This document shows, piece after piece, positions 45,091 through 54,191 of a stretch of DNA of 64,000 nucleotides. Positions within the stretch are counted from its first letter, which is position 1. Each line of letters begins with the position of its first letter. The notes under the pieces were generated by a model. The model was not told the DNA's origin. It did no database searches and saw only the letters and a program-made list of their open reading frames with translations. The position numbers were made by a program, and so were the translations under genes. Origin of the DNA: Parapedobacter tibetensis (lineage in GTDB: Bacteria > Bacteroidota > Bacteroidia > Sphingobacteriales > Sphingobacteriaceae); the NCBI RefSeq assembly GCF_024704835.1, contig NZ_JAMXBE010000006.1, positions 248,514 through 312,513 of the forward strand, given 5' to 3'.

Positions 45091-45997
45091 GGTGTTGATT
45101 GTTTAATGATGATGATGATTGAATGAATTAACCCTTGTCCATGTTGTCCCTGTTTGTTATTTCATATCTGTATCTGTAATTGTTTAATACCTAGCGGTCT
45201 AATATTGATGATCGCTTGGGCAATTGTTCTAATATTTCAGCATCTTCCATGTTCCGTGTAGTAACCCAATAATTGGCTAAAACGTTTAATCTCAATGACG
45301 AATCCTGTATCGGTCTCAACATCATGACACGATTAACCCACTATGTCGGTTTACCTTTCATCTCCCATTGGGAATTCCAGTATTTGAAAAAGAGCTATAT
45401 AATGGCCTCTCTAATTCTCGGCCATATTATTGGCCCAACCTTGCCCCATACAGATGCGTATAAATAAAGCACTTGCACCCCTGTTTAGGGTATGGTATAA
45501 TGCATGTTGGAACCAATTAATACTATCCATGTGTAATTGCAATTTCATTTGAATGGCATTTTATCATAGAACATTGGACAATATTTTTGTAAAACTATAC
45601 TGAATTCTTTGTTTTAGTATCCAGAGGCTGGAAGACACAAAACACTATTCTTTTTGTGCCAAAGAGCCGTTTTACTTGTTATTATAAGGTAGATGTTTCC
45701 CGTTTTATATTAGATTAACGGATTTCATGGTAGCAAATATATTACATATTTTAATTTCAATCAAGTGTTTTTTAAAAAAACACGTAATTCGTTGAAAAAT
45801 AACTAAAAAATAGGCTGTTTGCTGATTTTTTATGTAACAAACATCAATTTTTTGTTAAAAAATGATAAAATTAAGTGTTTAAGCGGGTTGTTGTGCGCTG
45901 GGGGAACGATAAAGAATGGTGTACAAACGACGTATGCCTAGCAGGTTATGGCTCCAACACCAATAGGTAGGAGCCAATATATTGGATTTAAGGCTAA
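45091..45997. other. 907-base gene-free stretch upstream of the exopolysaccharide operon
   Basis: A/T-rich, with no convincing coding frame on either strand. It holds a TTG-N20-TATATTTG promoter on the minus strand (45734-45764), a small hairpin ATGGCC/GGCCAT (45402-45425) inside the predicted leader, (ATG)n-like trinucleotides near 45106-45120, and a 7-bp hairpin TGGCTCC/GGAGCCA (45949-45976) about 20 bases past the parC stop that lacks a T run on the minus strand. Confidence 0.6.
45734..45764 (-). promoter_or_regulatory. Candidate promoter of the exopolysaccharide operon
   Basis: Read on the minus strand: TTG (45762-45764), exactly 20 bases, then TATATTTG (45734-45741), a full match to the Bacteroidetes consensus. 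Transcription would start near 45727, giving a leader of about 640 bases before the wcaJ-like ATG at 45090. Confidence 0.5.
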
Positions 45998-48850
45998 TCA
46001 AAATAAGCCAATTTGTCCATTATCATCTATCTGTATATCATCTGGATTGGTAATCTCAAAGTCCACGTCAGATTGCTGTTTTTGATTGGTCGGTTCCTCC
46101 TTATCCTTTTCCGGTGCGGAAGGTTGATCATCATCAGCATGGTCTATTGATGGGGGGGGCTCGGTTACCGTTGGAGGCGGTTCGACCGCTTCCTTTGGTT
46201 CTTCTTCTACTGCTTCTTCTTGGGCTGGGGTTGTTTTGCTTTCCATGTCAGTGTCAAGGCTGTTTTCAGCGCCTTGCTCGGTTTCCGGGGGTGTGCTCTG
46301 GATTTCACCCGGGGACAGCTCATCTTCCGCGGCGATTAATGTTACCTTCTTCACTTCATGTGGGCTAAGCCGATTACCTTGGGCCTTCATGCCTTTCACA
46401 TCGATGATATCGGCAAGGTTTTGCTCCGTAGCATCCAGGTTTTGTGATTTACCTTTCTGTAGATCCACATGTACCCATGGTATGGTGGCATTGGTGATGA
46501 GTACCAATTTTGACCCCGGTTCGTCATTAATGACGGAGGTCCGTCTGCCTAATGGCGTATCCTCAAAGGTAAATCGTTTGACATAGTGGACGCCCGATTT
46601 GCCGTCGCGATGCACCACACTGTACACCCGTTGTCGGTCGTATTTTTCAATGCGCACCATTTTGTCATCGAAATGGTTGCTCAGTTCGAAGCTGCACAGC
46701 TCATAAGAACCGTCGGCCATTACGGTGAGGATTTTGTCATCACTGTCAAACTCCCCAAGGTATTTGCCACGTCGATCCGCATTAAGCCGTTTGCGCACAT
46801 CGTCATACCAGATTTTGCGCCCCGTCAACGTAGATACTCCCTTGCTCTTCAACATGATTTTTTTGATGGGGTATTTCGTCAAGATATTGCCTTGGGAGCC
46901 TCGTCCCTTGATGGCTACTTCTGCAAAATCGAGGTCGAACTGCAATTTGCGGAGTTTCGAATGCGGTTTCAGTTGGATGTTCACCACCTCGGCTTCCCCA
47001 TTTGGATTGGCTGTGAGGTAGAGCGTTTTGGAGCCGTTGCTCCCTTTGGTCAAGTCATATTCCTTGTCGCGCGTTACCCCCAACACGGAAAAGCGTTTCA
47101 CGTAGGATACGCCTGATTTTCCATCGCGGTAAACCATGTTATAGACCGTTCGGTCGTCTCCTTTTTTGAACACGGCCACGTGGACAATGTCTTTACCCAC
47201 GAAAACCTTATCCTGCACTTTGGTAACTAGACACTTGCCATCACTTCGGAATACGATGATGTCATCCAGGTCAGAGCAATCGCCCACATATTCGTCTTTG
47301 CGCATACCCGTACCTATAAATCCATCGGCGCGGTTTACGTAAATTTTCACATTGGCGAGTGCCACCTGAGCGGCCTCCACCCGGTCAAAAGCCCGTAGTT
47401 CGGTTTTCCGTTCACGGCCCTTGCCATATTTTTCCTTGAGGCGCTCAAACCAAGCGATGGCATAGTCGGTGAGATGCCGGAGATGGTGCCGTACCTTTTT
47501 GATTTCTTCCTCCAGTGAGGCCATTTGTTCATCAGCTTTCGCTACATCGAAGCGGGTGATGCTACTCATGGGTTTTTCAATGAGTTTCTTGTAGTCTTCC
47601 GGCAGTATTTCGCGGTAAAACTGACTGAAAAAAGGAGTAAATAGGCGGGTGAGCACCTCAGTCACGGTTTCGAAATCACCGGAATTTTCATAATCAGCAT
47701 GCTTGTACATCCCCTCCTGGATGAATATCTTGAGCAGGCTGCTGAAAAAAATCCGCTCCTGCAGTTCTTTCAGTTTTATTTCGAGCTCCTGTTTGAGCAG
47801 GCTTTTAGTCTGTTTGGTATTTTCGACCAATATATCGTTCACCCCCATGAAATGGGGCTTATCATGCTTGATTACGCAGGTATTGGGCGATATGGATACT
47901 TCGCAGGAAGTGAATGCATACAAGGCATCAATGGTCACATCGGGTGAGATGCCTGGGGCAAGGTGAATGATGACTTCCACATTTTGGGCGGTGTTGTCCT
48001 CAATCTTTTTGATTTTGATTTTACCCTTTTCATTGGCAGCCACCACACTATCGATCAACCCACCTGTAGTGGTGCCATATGGGATTTCGGTGATCGCTAA
48101 CGTCTTTTTATCGCGTTCCTCGATTTTAGCACGTACCCGTATCTTTCCGCCGCGTTGTCCCTCGTTGTAAGCCGAGCAATCGGCTAGGCCACCTGTGGGG
48201 AAGTCAGGCAGGAGATTGGGACGCCCGCCCCGTAATATATCGATGGAACTATCGATGAGCTCGATAAAGTTATGCGGCATGATCTTGGTGGCCAGCCCCA
48301 CAGCTATGCCTTCGGCACCTTGGGTCAAGAGCAAAGGGAATTTGACTGGCAATGTCACAGGTTCCTTATTGCGCCCATCATAGCTAAGCTGCCACTCGGT
48401 GGTATCGGAATTGAAAACCACTTCGTTGGCAAATTTTGACAGGCGGCCTTCGATGTACCGTGGCGCGGCGGACGAATCGCCTGTCACGGGATCACCCCAA
48501 TTACCTTGGCAATCAATCAGCAGGTTTTTCTGTCCGATCTGCACCATGGCATCACCGATGGAGGCATCGCCATGCGGATGGTATTTCATGGTATTGCCGA
48601 TGACGTTGGCGGCCTTGTTGAACCGCCCATCGTCCATTTCCTTCAGCGAATGTAGGATACGGCGTTGTACCGGCTTGAACCCATCATTGATATGCGGTAC
48701 GGCTCGGTCGAGGATAACGTAAGAAGCATAATCCAAAAACCAGTTTTCGTACAATCCAGACAAAGGGATGGTTTGGCTACTGCCCAATTGAGCATCGTTG
48801 GGAATGTTATCTTGGTTTTCTTCGGGTGTCTGATTCGTCTCGTCGCTCAT
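45998..48850 (-). CDS. parC: Topoisomerase IV subunit A (DNA gyrase/topo IV A family)
   Basis: 950 residues from ATG 48850 (MSDETNQTPEENQ); an earlier ATG at 48895 adds 15 residues of unlikely sequence. Catalytic Tyr lies in SSAAPRYIEGRLSK; the N-terminal winged-helix DNA-binding core (KPVQRRILHSLKEMDDGRFN, KYHPHGDASIGDAM) is intact. The C-terminal beta-pinwheel repeats (KSGVSYVKRFSVLGVTRDKE, KSGVHYVKRFTFEDTP) are followed by about 105 acidic, proline-rich residues ending GQIGLF, which resembles a sliding-clamp-binding peptide. Decatenates sister chromosomes. No parE is in the window. Confidence 0.9.
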   Translation of the reverse strand: MSDETNQTPEENQDNIPNDAQLGSSQTIPLSGLYENWFLDYASYVILDRAVPHINDGFKPVQRRILHSLKEMDDGRFNKAANVIGNTMKYHPHGDASIGDAMVQIGQKNLLIDCQGNWGDPVTGDSSAAPRYIEGRLSKFANEVVFNSDTTEWQLSYDGRNKEPVTLPVKFPLLLTQGAEGIAVGLATKIMPHNFIELIDSSIDILRGGRPNLLPDFPTGGLADCSAYNEGQRGGKIRVRAKIEERDKKTLAITEIPYGTTTGGLIDSVVAANEKGKIKIKKIEDNTAQNVEVIIHLAPGISPDVTIDALYAFTSCEVSISPNTCVIKHDKPHFMGVNDILVENTKQTKSLLKQELEIKLKELQERIFFSSLLKIFIQEGMYKHADYENSGDFETVTEVLTRLFTPFFSQFYREILPEDYKKLIEKPMSSITRFDVAKADEQMASLEEEIKKVRHHLRHLTDYAIAWFERLKEKYGKGRERKTELRAFDRVEAAQVALANVKIYVNRADGFIGTGMRKDEYVGDCSDLDDIIVFRSDGKCLVTKVQDKVFVGKDIVHVAVFKKGDDRTVYNMVYRDGKSGVSYVKRFSVLGVTRDKEYDLTKGSNGSKTLYLTANPNGEAEVVNIQLKPHSKLRKLQFDLDFAEVAIKGRGSQGNILTKYPIKKIMLKSKGVSTLTGRKIWYDDVRKRLNADRRGKYLGEFDSDDKILTVMADGSYELCSFELSNHFDDKMVRIEKYDRQRVYSVVHRDGKSGVHYVKRFTFEDTPLGRRTSVINDEPGSKLVLITNATIPWVHVDLQKGKSQNLDATEQNLADIIDVKGMKAQGNRLSPHEVKKVTLIAAEDELSPGEIQSTPPETEQGAENSLDTDMESKTTPAQEEAVEEEPKEAVEPPPTVTEPPPSIDHADDDQPSAPEKDKEEPTNQKQQSDVDFEITNPDDIQIDDNGQIGLF

Positions 48851-48982
48851 GTAATCTCTTAGTGTAAAAACTGTACTATACAAATTGCCGACCAATATAC
48901 ACGATGGAAAGTGTGTTGCTGATTAGCTGCGGTAAAAATACAAAATGTTCATGATTCTTTCTTGGTGTCTTGCAAACCGGTG

Positions 48983-49142
48983 TCCAAAAAAGTGGCTAAT
49001 GTGATTGACTATGCTAGAAAAGAAGGTGAAGAAAAAGGTGCGGAGCAAAAAAGCTACGAGGTAGTCAGCAACCTTTATTTTGGTAAATCGTTTCACCACG
49101 GCTGAAATCGCCAACTTTGCTGAGACCCGATACGGGGTTTGA
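48983..49142 (+). pseudogene. Frameshifted C-terminal remnant of an Rpn-family nuclease/transposase-like protein
   Basis: The plus strand encodes ...VIDYARKEGEEKGAEQKSYE then VVSNLYFGKSFHHG and a stop at 49103-49105. One frame over, the sequence continues NRFTTAEIANFAETRYGV to a stop at 49140-49142. Joined by a frameshift near 49081-49090 they give the usual tail of Rpn recombination-promoting nuclease/PD-(D/E)XK proteins (ARKEG...KG... ..NL....FT.AEIANFA). No N-terminal nuclease core is left. This indicates past gene decay between parC and the peptidase gene. Confidence 0.5.
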
Positions 49143-49244
49143 AGGCCATTGTCCTACCAATTTAACTACCCACGCCATCCGTCAGAACAGTTTTGAGGGT
49201 GGAGTGATTTTTTATTATCTTGCAGAGCAAAACGGATGTAAACC

Positions 49245-51461
49245 ATGAGAAGAATCGTTTTCCTTGCTGTATCACTCGTCATGTCTACATCGGCCATCTG
49301 CCAGCCGAAGAATGCGAAGCAATCGTTTAATTTTGATTTTGAGCAGACCCTCAATGGCATGCCCGTTGGCTGGGGAAACTTCGGCGAAACGGGATACAAA
49401 CTGTCGCTGGATTCGGCCGTGGTGAAAAGCGGGAAATATGCCGCGGCAATCGCGTTTGAAGCCGAAAATCCGGGGTACCGTGCGTGGATGTTTACCATTC
49501 CGGGCAGCTACCCCGGCAGGGAGATCACGCTTTCGGGATACATTAAAACGGAGGATGTGGAGGGGTTTGCTGGATTGTGGCTGCGTATCGATCCACAGTT
49601 GGCATTCAACAACATGCAGCAGCAGGGCCTGGCGGGCACCACGGACTGGACCAGGTATGAGTTTGCCCTCCCAATGAACCCGGAGAAAACCGACCAGACC
49701 GTTCTGGGCGGGCTGCTGGTGGGAAAGGGCAAAGTTTGGTTCGATAGTCTGGCGGTGACCATCGACGGCAAGGACATCGCCACGCTGGAACCCTTGGAAA
49801 AGAAGAAAGTACCAGCCCAGCTGGATACCACTTTCGATAACGGGTCAACGATCAGCCTGCCGGTGCTCGATGGTGCACGGTCCGAAAACTTGAAGGTGCT
49901 GGGTTTGGTATGGGGATTCGTCAAATACTACCACCCCAATATTGCCAAAGGTGATTTCAATTGGGATTACGAGTTGTTCCGGATACTCCCTTCGGTATTG
50001 GCGGTGGGCGGTAAAGACGAACGGGATGAAGTGCTCGTAAAGTGGATCGGTAAGCTGAGGCCGTTCGAAAAGGGCGATGCCACGCGGCGGGCATCAGCGG
50101 AAGTGAAACTCGAACCCGACCTGGAATGGATTTTGGCAAGCGGCTTTTCGGATGCCCTGACCGCGTTGTTACTGGATGTCAAGGATGCCAAACGTACGGG
50201 TGAGCACTTCTACATCGGCATGCATCGGGGTGTCGGCAACCCGGATTTCAGCAATGAAAGTGCGTATCCAAGAATGCAGGCGGATGACGATGGTTTCCGG
50301 CTGCTCGCATTGTACCGGTATTGGAACATGATCCAGTATTTCTTTCCCTATAGGCACCTCATCGGCGAAGACTGGAAGGATGTGCTGGGCGAGTTCGTAC
50401 CCAAATTTGCTGAGGCCGACGAAAAGCGTGCGTACATGCTTACGGTATTGGAGTTGGTCGGACGTATACACGATACCCATGCAAATGTTTGGGGCAATAA
50501 TACCGTAATGGATAACTTCTTGGGTGAACGGTTCGCACCAGTGGAGGTGGAGTTTGCGGAAGAACAAGCTGTGGTAACCGGATACCGGCATGCGGAGTGG
50601 GGAAAAGCCACTGGTTTGGAAGTGGGCGATGTGATCACGTCGATCAATGGCCGGGCGATTGAAGGGATCGTGAAAGACTGGTTGGAGTATACACCGGCCT
50701 CGAATTATCCGACGCAACTGCGCGACATCGCCCCGAAATTGCTGAGGACAAATGACTCATTAATCCGAATCGAGTTCAAGCGCGATGGGACCATGCGAAC
50801 AACAGCGCTGGAAACCTTTGAACCAAAACTGCTGACCATGCATAATCGATTTGTCAGCAAGGATACCAGTTTCCGTATGTTAACCGACGAAATCGCGTAC
50901 CTGAACAACGGCACGCTTAACGCGGATGACCTCGCCACATTTTGGGAAACCATCCAAAACGCAAAGGGATTGATCATTGACAACCGGAATTATCCGCAAC
51001 GGCCCGGTGCCAATCGGGTTGGAGAGTTTCTGATGGCCGACAATACGCCTTTCGCGAAGTTTACCATGGGCAGCGTGCAACAGCCGGGATTGTTTACCAT
51101 GACACCTACGATGGACACGGGCAAAAAGAACGCCAGCCCCTACAAGGGGAAAGTGGTGATATTGGTCAACGAAGTGACGCAGAGTGCCGCCGAGTTTCAG
51201 GCCATGTCGTACCGTGTGCATCCAAATGCGACGGTCATCGGTTCCACAACGGCAGCTGCCGATGGCAACGTATCACCAATTGTGCTGCCGGGCGGTATAC
51301 AGACAGCAATTAGCGGCATCGGGGTTTACTATCCCGATGGCCGCGAAACGCAACGGGTGGGCATTGTCCCCGATATCGAAGCGAAACCAACGATCAAAGG
51401 CATTAAAGCGGGCCGCGATGAGGTGTTGGAGAAAGCCATCCAATACATCAACAGCCGGTAG
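49245..51461 (+). CDS. Secreted S41-family peptidase (tail-specific protease-like)
   Basis: 738 residues, signal peptide MRRIVFLAVSLVMSTSAICQ. An N-terminal carbohydrate-binding-like jelly-roll of about 150 residues, an alpha-helical region (VLGLVWGFVKYYHPNIAKGD), a PDZ-like segment (GLEVGDVITSINGRAIEGI), then the S41 core with catalytic Ser647 in NEVTQSAAEFQAM, and SYRVHPNATVIGSTTAAADG. Probably cleaves peptides or envelope proteins in the periplasm or outside. The gene is visibly richer in G and C than the flanking sequence, suggesting separate acquisition. Confidence 0.85.
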   Translation: MRRIVFLAVSLVMSTSAICQPKNAKQSFNFDFEQTLNGMPVGWGNFGETGYKLSLDSAVVKSGKYAAAIAFEAENPGYRAWMFTIPGSYPGREITLSGYIKTEDVEGFAGLWLRIDPQLAFNNMQQQGLAGTTDWTRYEFALPMNPEKTDQTVLGGLLVGKGKVWFDSLAVTIDGKDIATLEPLEKKKVPAQLDTTFDNGSTISLPVLDGARSENLKVLGLVWGFVKYYHPNIAKGDFNWDYELFRILPSVLAVGGKDERDEVLVKWIGKLRPFEKGDATRRASAEVKLEPDLEWILASGFSDALTALLLDVKDAKRTGEHFYIGMHRGVGNPDFSNESAYPRMQADDDGFRLLALYRYWNMIQYFFPYRHLIGEDWKDVLGEFVPKFAEADEKRAYMLTVLELVGRIHDTHANVWGNNTVMDNFLGERFAPVEVEFAEEQAVVTGYRHAEWGKATGLEVGDVITSINGRAIEGIVKDWLEYTPASNYPTQLRDIAPKLLRTNDSLIRIEFKRDGTMRTTALETFEPKLLTMHNRFVSKDTSFRMLTDEIAYLNNGTLNADDLATFWETIQNAKGLIIDNRNYPQRPGANRVGEFLMADNTPFAKFTMGSVQQPGLFTMTPTMDTGKKNASPYKGKVVILVNEVTQSAAEFQAMSYRVHPNATVIGSTTAAADGNVSPIVLPGGIQTAISGIGVYYPDGRETQRVGIVPDIEAKPTIKGIKAGRDEVLEKAIQYINSR

Positions 51462-51701
51462 CACCCGGCCCTTGGTATGAAGGTGAACTGGCATCGCCCC
51501 CCATTTGTCCCACGTGGCAGCACTAAATCGCATAAGTAATTCAGGCATCCTTCCCCTATATCCGAACAAAAAAACTACCAAAGGGCATTTTCAGCACACG
51601 CAACGGCAGAATCAACGGTGGTGGAGTCAATGGTTGGGTAGCCCCGTTTTTCCGTAAACCCCCCAAAAGTTTGATTCCATGTGGTACACTTTTACGTAAG
51701 A

Positions 51702-51750
51702 TCTTCCCACCTAAATTGGGGTAGTATTTCCCACAAATTAGGTGGGAAGA
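51702..51750. repeat. Inverted repeat, 13-bp perfect arms
   Basis: TCTTCCCACCTAA (51702-51714) pairs with TTAGGTGGGAAGA (51738-51750). The 23-base interior contains a second small hairpin (TGGG 51717-51720 / CCCA 51730-51733). No long T run follows, so an operator or a mobile-element end is as likely as a terminator. Confidence 0.6.
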
Positions 51751-51962
51751 AACGATAAAATTTTTATTTTCCTTTGTTTCATGATAAATCGTGAAGGAAT
51801 GAATGGGTTTGGGTTACAAGGACAATTGTTTTGGAAAATCGGATTGCACCATCATCTGAAATATAAACCAAAAGATTGAAAAATAAAATCCATTCTCATG
51901 GGGTAATTTTTCCAAACGTGCCGTATAGAGGTAAAAGGATAGTTGACATACTGGTGAGATCA

Positions 51963-51991
51963 AAAGCCGGAATGGCGCAATCCGGGTTTTT
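51963..51991 (+). terminator. Terminator-like hairpin before the lanthipeptide cluster
   Basis: CCGGA (51967-51971) / TCCGG (51981-51985), extended across one G-G mismatch by AAA/TTT, followed by T5. It lies 140 bases before the first gene of the cluster and could insulate it or act as an attenuator in its leader. Confidence 0.4.
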
Positions 51992-52131
51992 GATAAAAAT
52001 ACGCCACTTGCGTTGGATTTCAGTGTAATTCTGGATATCCCTGAAATGTATAAAGGTGGGGTAGGTTATTTATGACATCTATTTATTTTGGTTGGCTATG
52101 TGTTTTGCGTTCCAAACAGATTGAAATTGTG

Positions 52132-52758
52132 ATGAAAGTGAATTTAGATATAAACCAACGTATAGTAAACCATTTGCTGTTACAAGGTTCCTTTATGGAT
52201 AACGTAGGACTGTTCCATGGGAAGACAGGGGTTGCTATTCTCTTTTACCATTACTCAAGATATATGAGGAACTCAATATATGAAGAATTTGGGGACGAGT
52301 TGGTTCAACAGATATACGATGATATTGACAATCAAATGCCTATCAATTTGGAGAACGGTCTTTGTGGAATTGCTTGGGGGTTATGTTATTTGATTAGCAG
52401 TGATTTCGTTGAGGGAGATCCGGAAGAGGTGCTAAGTCAAATTGACGAGGTCATAATGGAGAGGTCACCTATGCGGGTAAAGGACTCATCAATTCGTACT
52501 GGACTTCAAGGTATCCAAATGTATGTACGGGACCGAATCGCCCTTTCAATTAAGCAGGAAACTAATCACCCCTTCAATCCTGATTATCTAAAGGAAATGG
52601 AGATGGCAGCAAAAAAGGTGAAGTTAAAAATGCCTCCATCACCATTTAGCGAAATGGATTTTCCAAATAAAGAAGAGCAAATCGAATTTTTGAACCTACC
52701 ACTAGGGTTGGACCATGGGTGTGCTGGCGCTGTTTTACACGAAATAATGGCAAGGTGA
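52132..52758 (+). CDS. Truncated LanC-like protein of the lanthipeptide cluster
   Basis: 208 residues from the ATG at 52132 (MKVNLDINQRIVNHLLLQGS); a start at 52072 adds 20 residues of poor sequence. LanC-like repeats are visible: GLFHGKTGVAILFYHYSRY, LENGLCGIAWGLCYLI (73-88) and LDHGCAGAVL near the end. The zinc-binding Cys/Cys-His half of LanC is absent, so it cannot be a normal cyclase. It may bind the leader peptide or serve as accessory to the full LanC at 55312. The stop shares a base with the glycosyltransferase start (TGATG), so the two are coupled. Confidence 0.7.
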   Translation: MKVNLDINQRIVNHLLLQGSFMDNVGLFHGKTGVAILFYHYSRYMRNSIYEEFGDELVQQIYDDIDNQMPINLENGLCGIAWGLCYLISSDFVEGDPEEVLSQIDEVIMERSPMRVKDSSIRTGLQGIQMYVRDRIALSIKQETNHPFNPDYLKEMEMAAKKVKLKMPPSPFSEMDFPNKEEQIEFLNLPLGLDHGCAGAVLHEIMAR

Positions 52759-54047
52759 TGCATATTTATCTTTTTAACACATACAATTATTCGAGGGATT
52801 ATGGTATCACTACCTATATCAACGAGCTGTCGAATCACTTTTGTGGTAGAGAGGGAATTAACCTAACCATTGTCACACTGCAATCTGATGGATCGGAATT
52901 TTCTGTTTCATATGATAAGGAAAAGCGCCTGAGAGAGATAAACATACCGTGGCCATTCAATATTCCCGTCATAAGCTTATTTGAGAATGATAAAATGCAG
53001 AAATACAGCTTGTCGGTAAGCTGCCTGTTGTCTGAATACATTAGTCCTATTGAACATAATACTTTCCATTTGAACTATAACCAACATGTTTCACTGATAC
53101 CTTTTCTGCGGAAGTTGGCTCCGTCCTCCCGCATCATCTTCACTGTCCATTATATAAGGTGGGTTTCGCTTATAGATGGTAATTTGGAAGCTTTTAGAAA
53201 AATTATAGCTAATGAAGAGACCTCAGCGGATGATAGGATTAAACAATTAGTGCATTACGACTATGTGAGCTTGGAGAATATCTCTCAACAAGTTGATTCC
53301 GTTATTGTCCTATCGTCATATACATACAAATTGCTTTCAGTAGAATATGATATTCCTGCATCAAAAATTATCCTGCTACCGAACACCCTTAGCGACCGCG
53401 CAGCATTCAAGTCTCGTAAGGAAATTGAAAGACTGAAAGCTCAAATTGGCATTGGCAGATCGGAGAAAGTATTGTTGTACGCCGGTAGATTGCAGTCTTC
53501 GAAAGGGCTGCATGTATTGCTGCGAGCCTTCGGAAAAGCTGTCGACCGCTATCCAAATATGCGGTTGATAATAGCAGGAGGGGGAAATTATGACGAATTC
53601 ATGAAGATGTGCACTTCCTTTTGTGGCAAGATGATTTTCATGGGCAGGGTGGAAAAAGACCTTTTATACGACTTGTACAGCATGGCCGATATTGGGTTAC
53701 AGCCCTCATTGAATGAGCAATGCAGTTATGTTGTTATTGAAATGTTCATGCATGGCCTTCCAGTAATAGGCTTTGACGCAACAGGTATCTCGGATATGAT
53801 TGATAATGATTTCAATGGATACAAGTTACCAGCGCAGGATGAAGATTTTTCCCTTTCTGATACACAAGTACTGATTGATAGACTGACAGAAGCCATCCTT
53901 AAATTACTGAATGACAATCCAAAACGGGATTATTTTGCGTTAAATGCTAGACAAACCTTTGAAGACCGATATAATACTAAAACTGTAGGTGAAGAGTTTT
54001 ACAGTGAAGTTTACCATGCTAAGTTATTTAATTCACAGATTGTTTAA
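52758..54047 (+). CDS. GT4-type glycosyltransferase within the lanthipeptide cluster
   Basis: 429 residues from ATG 52758, which overlaps the LanC-like stop; an upstream ATG (52719) is inside that gene. Opening HIYLFNTYNYSRDYGITTYI; donor domain LLYAGRLQSSKGLHVLLRAF and LQPSLNEQCSYVVIEMFMHG with the E-x7-E pair. It resembles glycosyltransferases found beside Bacteroidetes natural-product precursors (TIGR04157-like, recalled, not checked). Possible role: glycosylating the lanthipeptide; it could be unrelated to it. Confidence 0.8.
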   Translation: MHIYLFNTYNYSRDYGITTYINELSNHFCGREGINLTIVTLQSDGSEFSVSYDKEKRLREINIPWPFNIPVISLFENDKMQKYSLSVSCLLSEYISPIEHNTFHLNYNQHVSLIPFLRKLAPSSRIIFTVHYIRWVSLIDGNLEAFRKIIANEETSADDRIKQLVHYDYVSLENISQQVDSVIVLSSYTYKLLSVEYDIPASKIILLPNTLSDRAAFKSRKEIERLKAQIGIGRSEKVLLYAGRLQSSKGLHVLLRAFGKAVDRYPNMRLIIAGGGNYDEFMKMCTSFCGKMIFMGRVEKDLLYDLYSMADIGLQPSLNEQCSYVVIEMFMHGLPVIGFDATGISDMIDNDFNGYKLPAQDEDFSLSDTQVLIDRLTEAILKLLNDNPKRDYFALNARQTFEDRYNTKTVGEEFYSEVYHAKLFNSQIV

Positions 54048-54191
54048 CAAAAGAAAATGCTTATGGAAAAGGTAAGGTAAATGTAAAAGACCAGTCGAAA
54101 AAATGGTCGAATATCAAATCGAAAGCGGTAAGTAAGGTACTTATCCATTTTTTAACAAGTAGTAAATTGTTCTCATTTAAACTTTTTAAAC

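Larger units (their letters stand above)
51462..52131. other. 670-base gene-free stretch before the lanthipeptide cluster
   Basis: No supported coding frame. It contains a 13-bp inverted repeat (51702-51750) and a terminator-like hairpin (51963-51991). TTCCTTTG (51768-51775) is one base from a -7 box without a matching TTG at 19-21 bases, so I could not place the cluster promoter. Confidence 0.5.

Noticed and set aside
45273..45467. 64-codon plus-strand frame in the polysaccharide leader region.
   Set aside because: Composition and sequence look random, no recognizable family, and it lies antisense to the predicted leader.
49135..49190. Reverse-strand stretch resembling a tRNA D-arm and anticodon loop (GTAGTTAAATTGGTAGGAC).
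   Set aside because: Neither a D-stem, an anticodon stem nor a matching acceptor 3' arm can be formed, so it is not a tRNA gene; chance or a degraded fragment.
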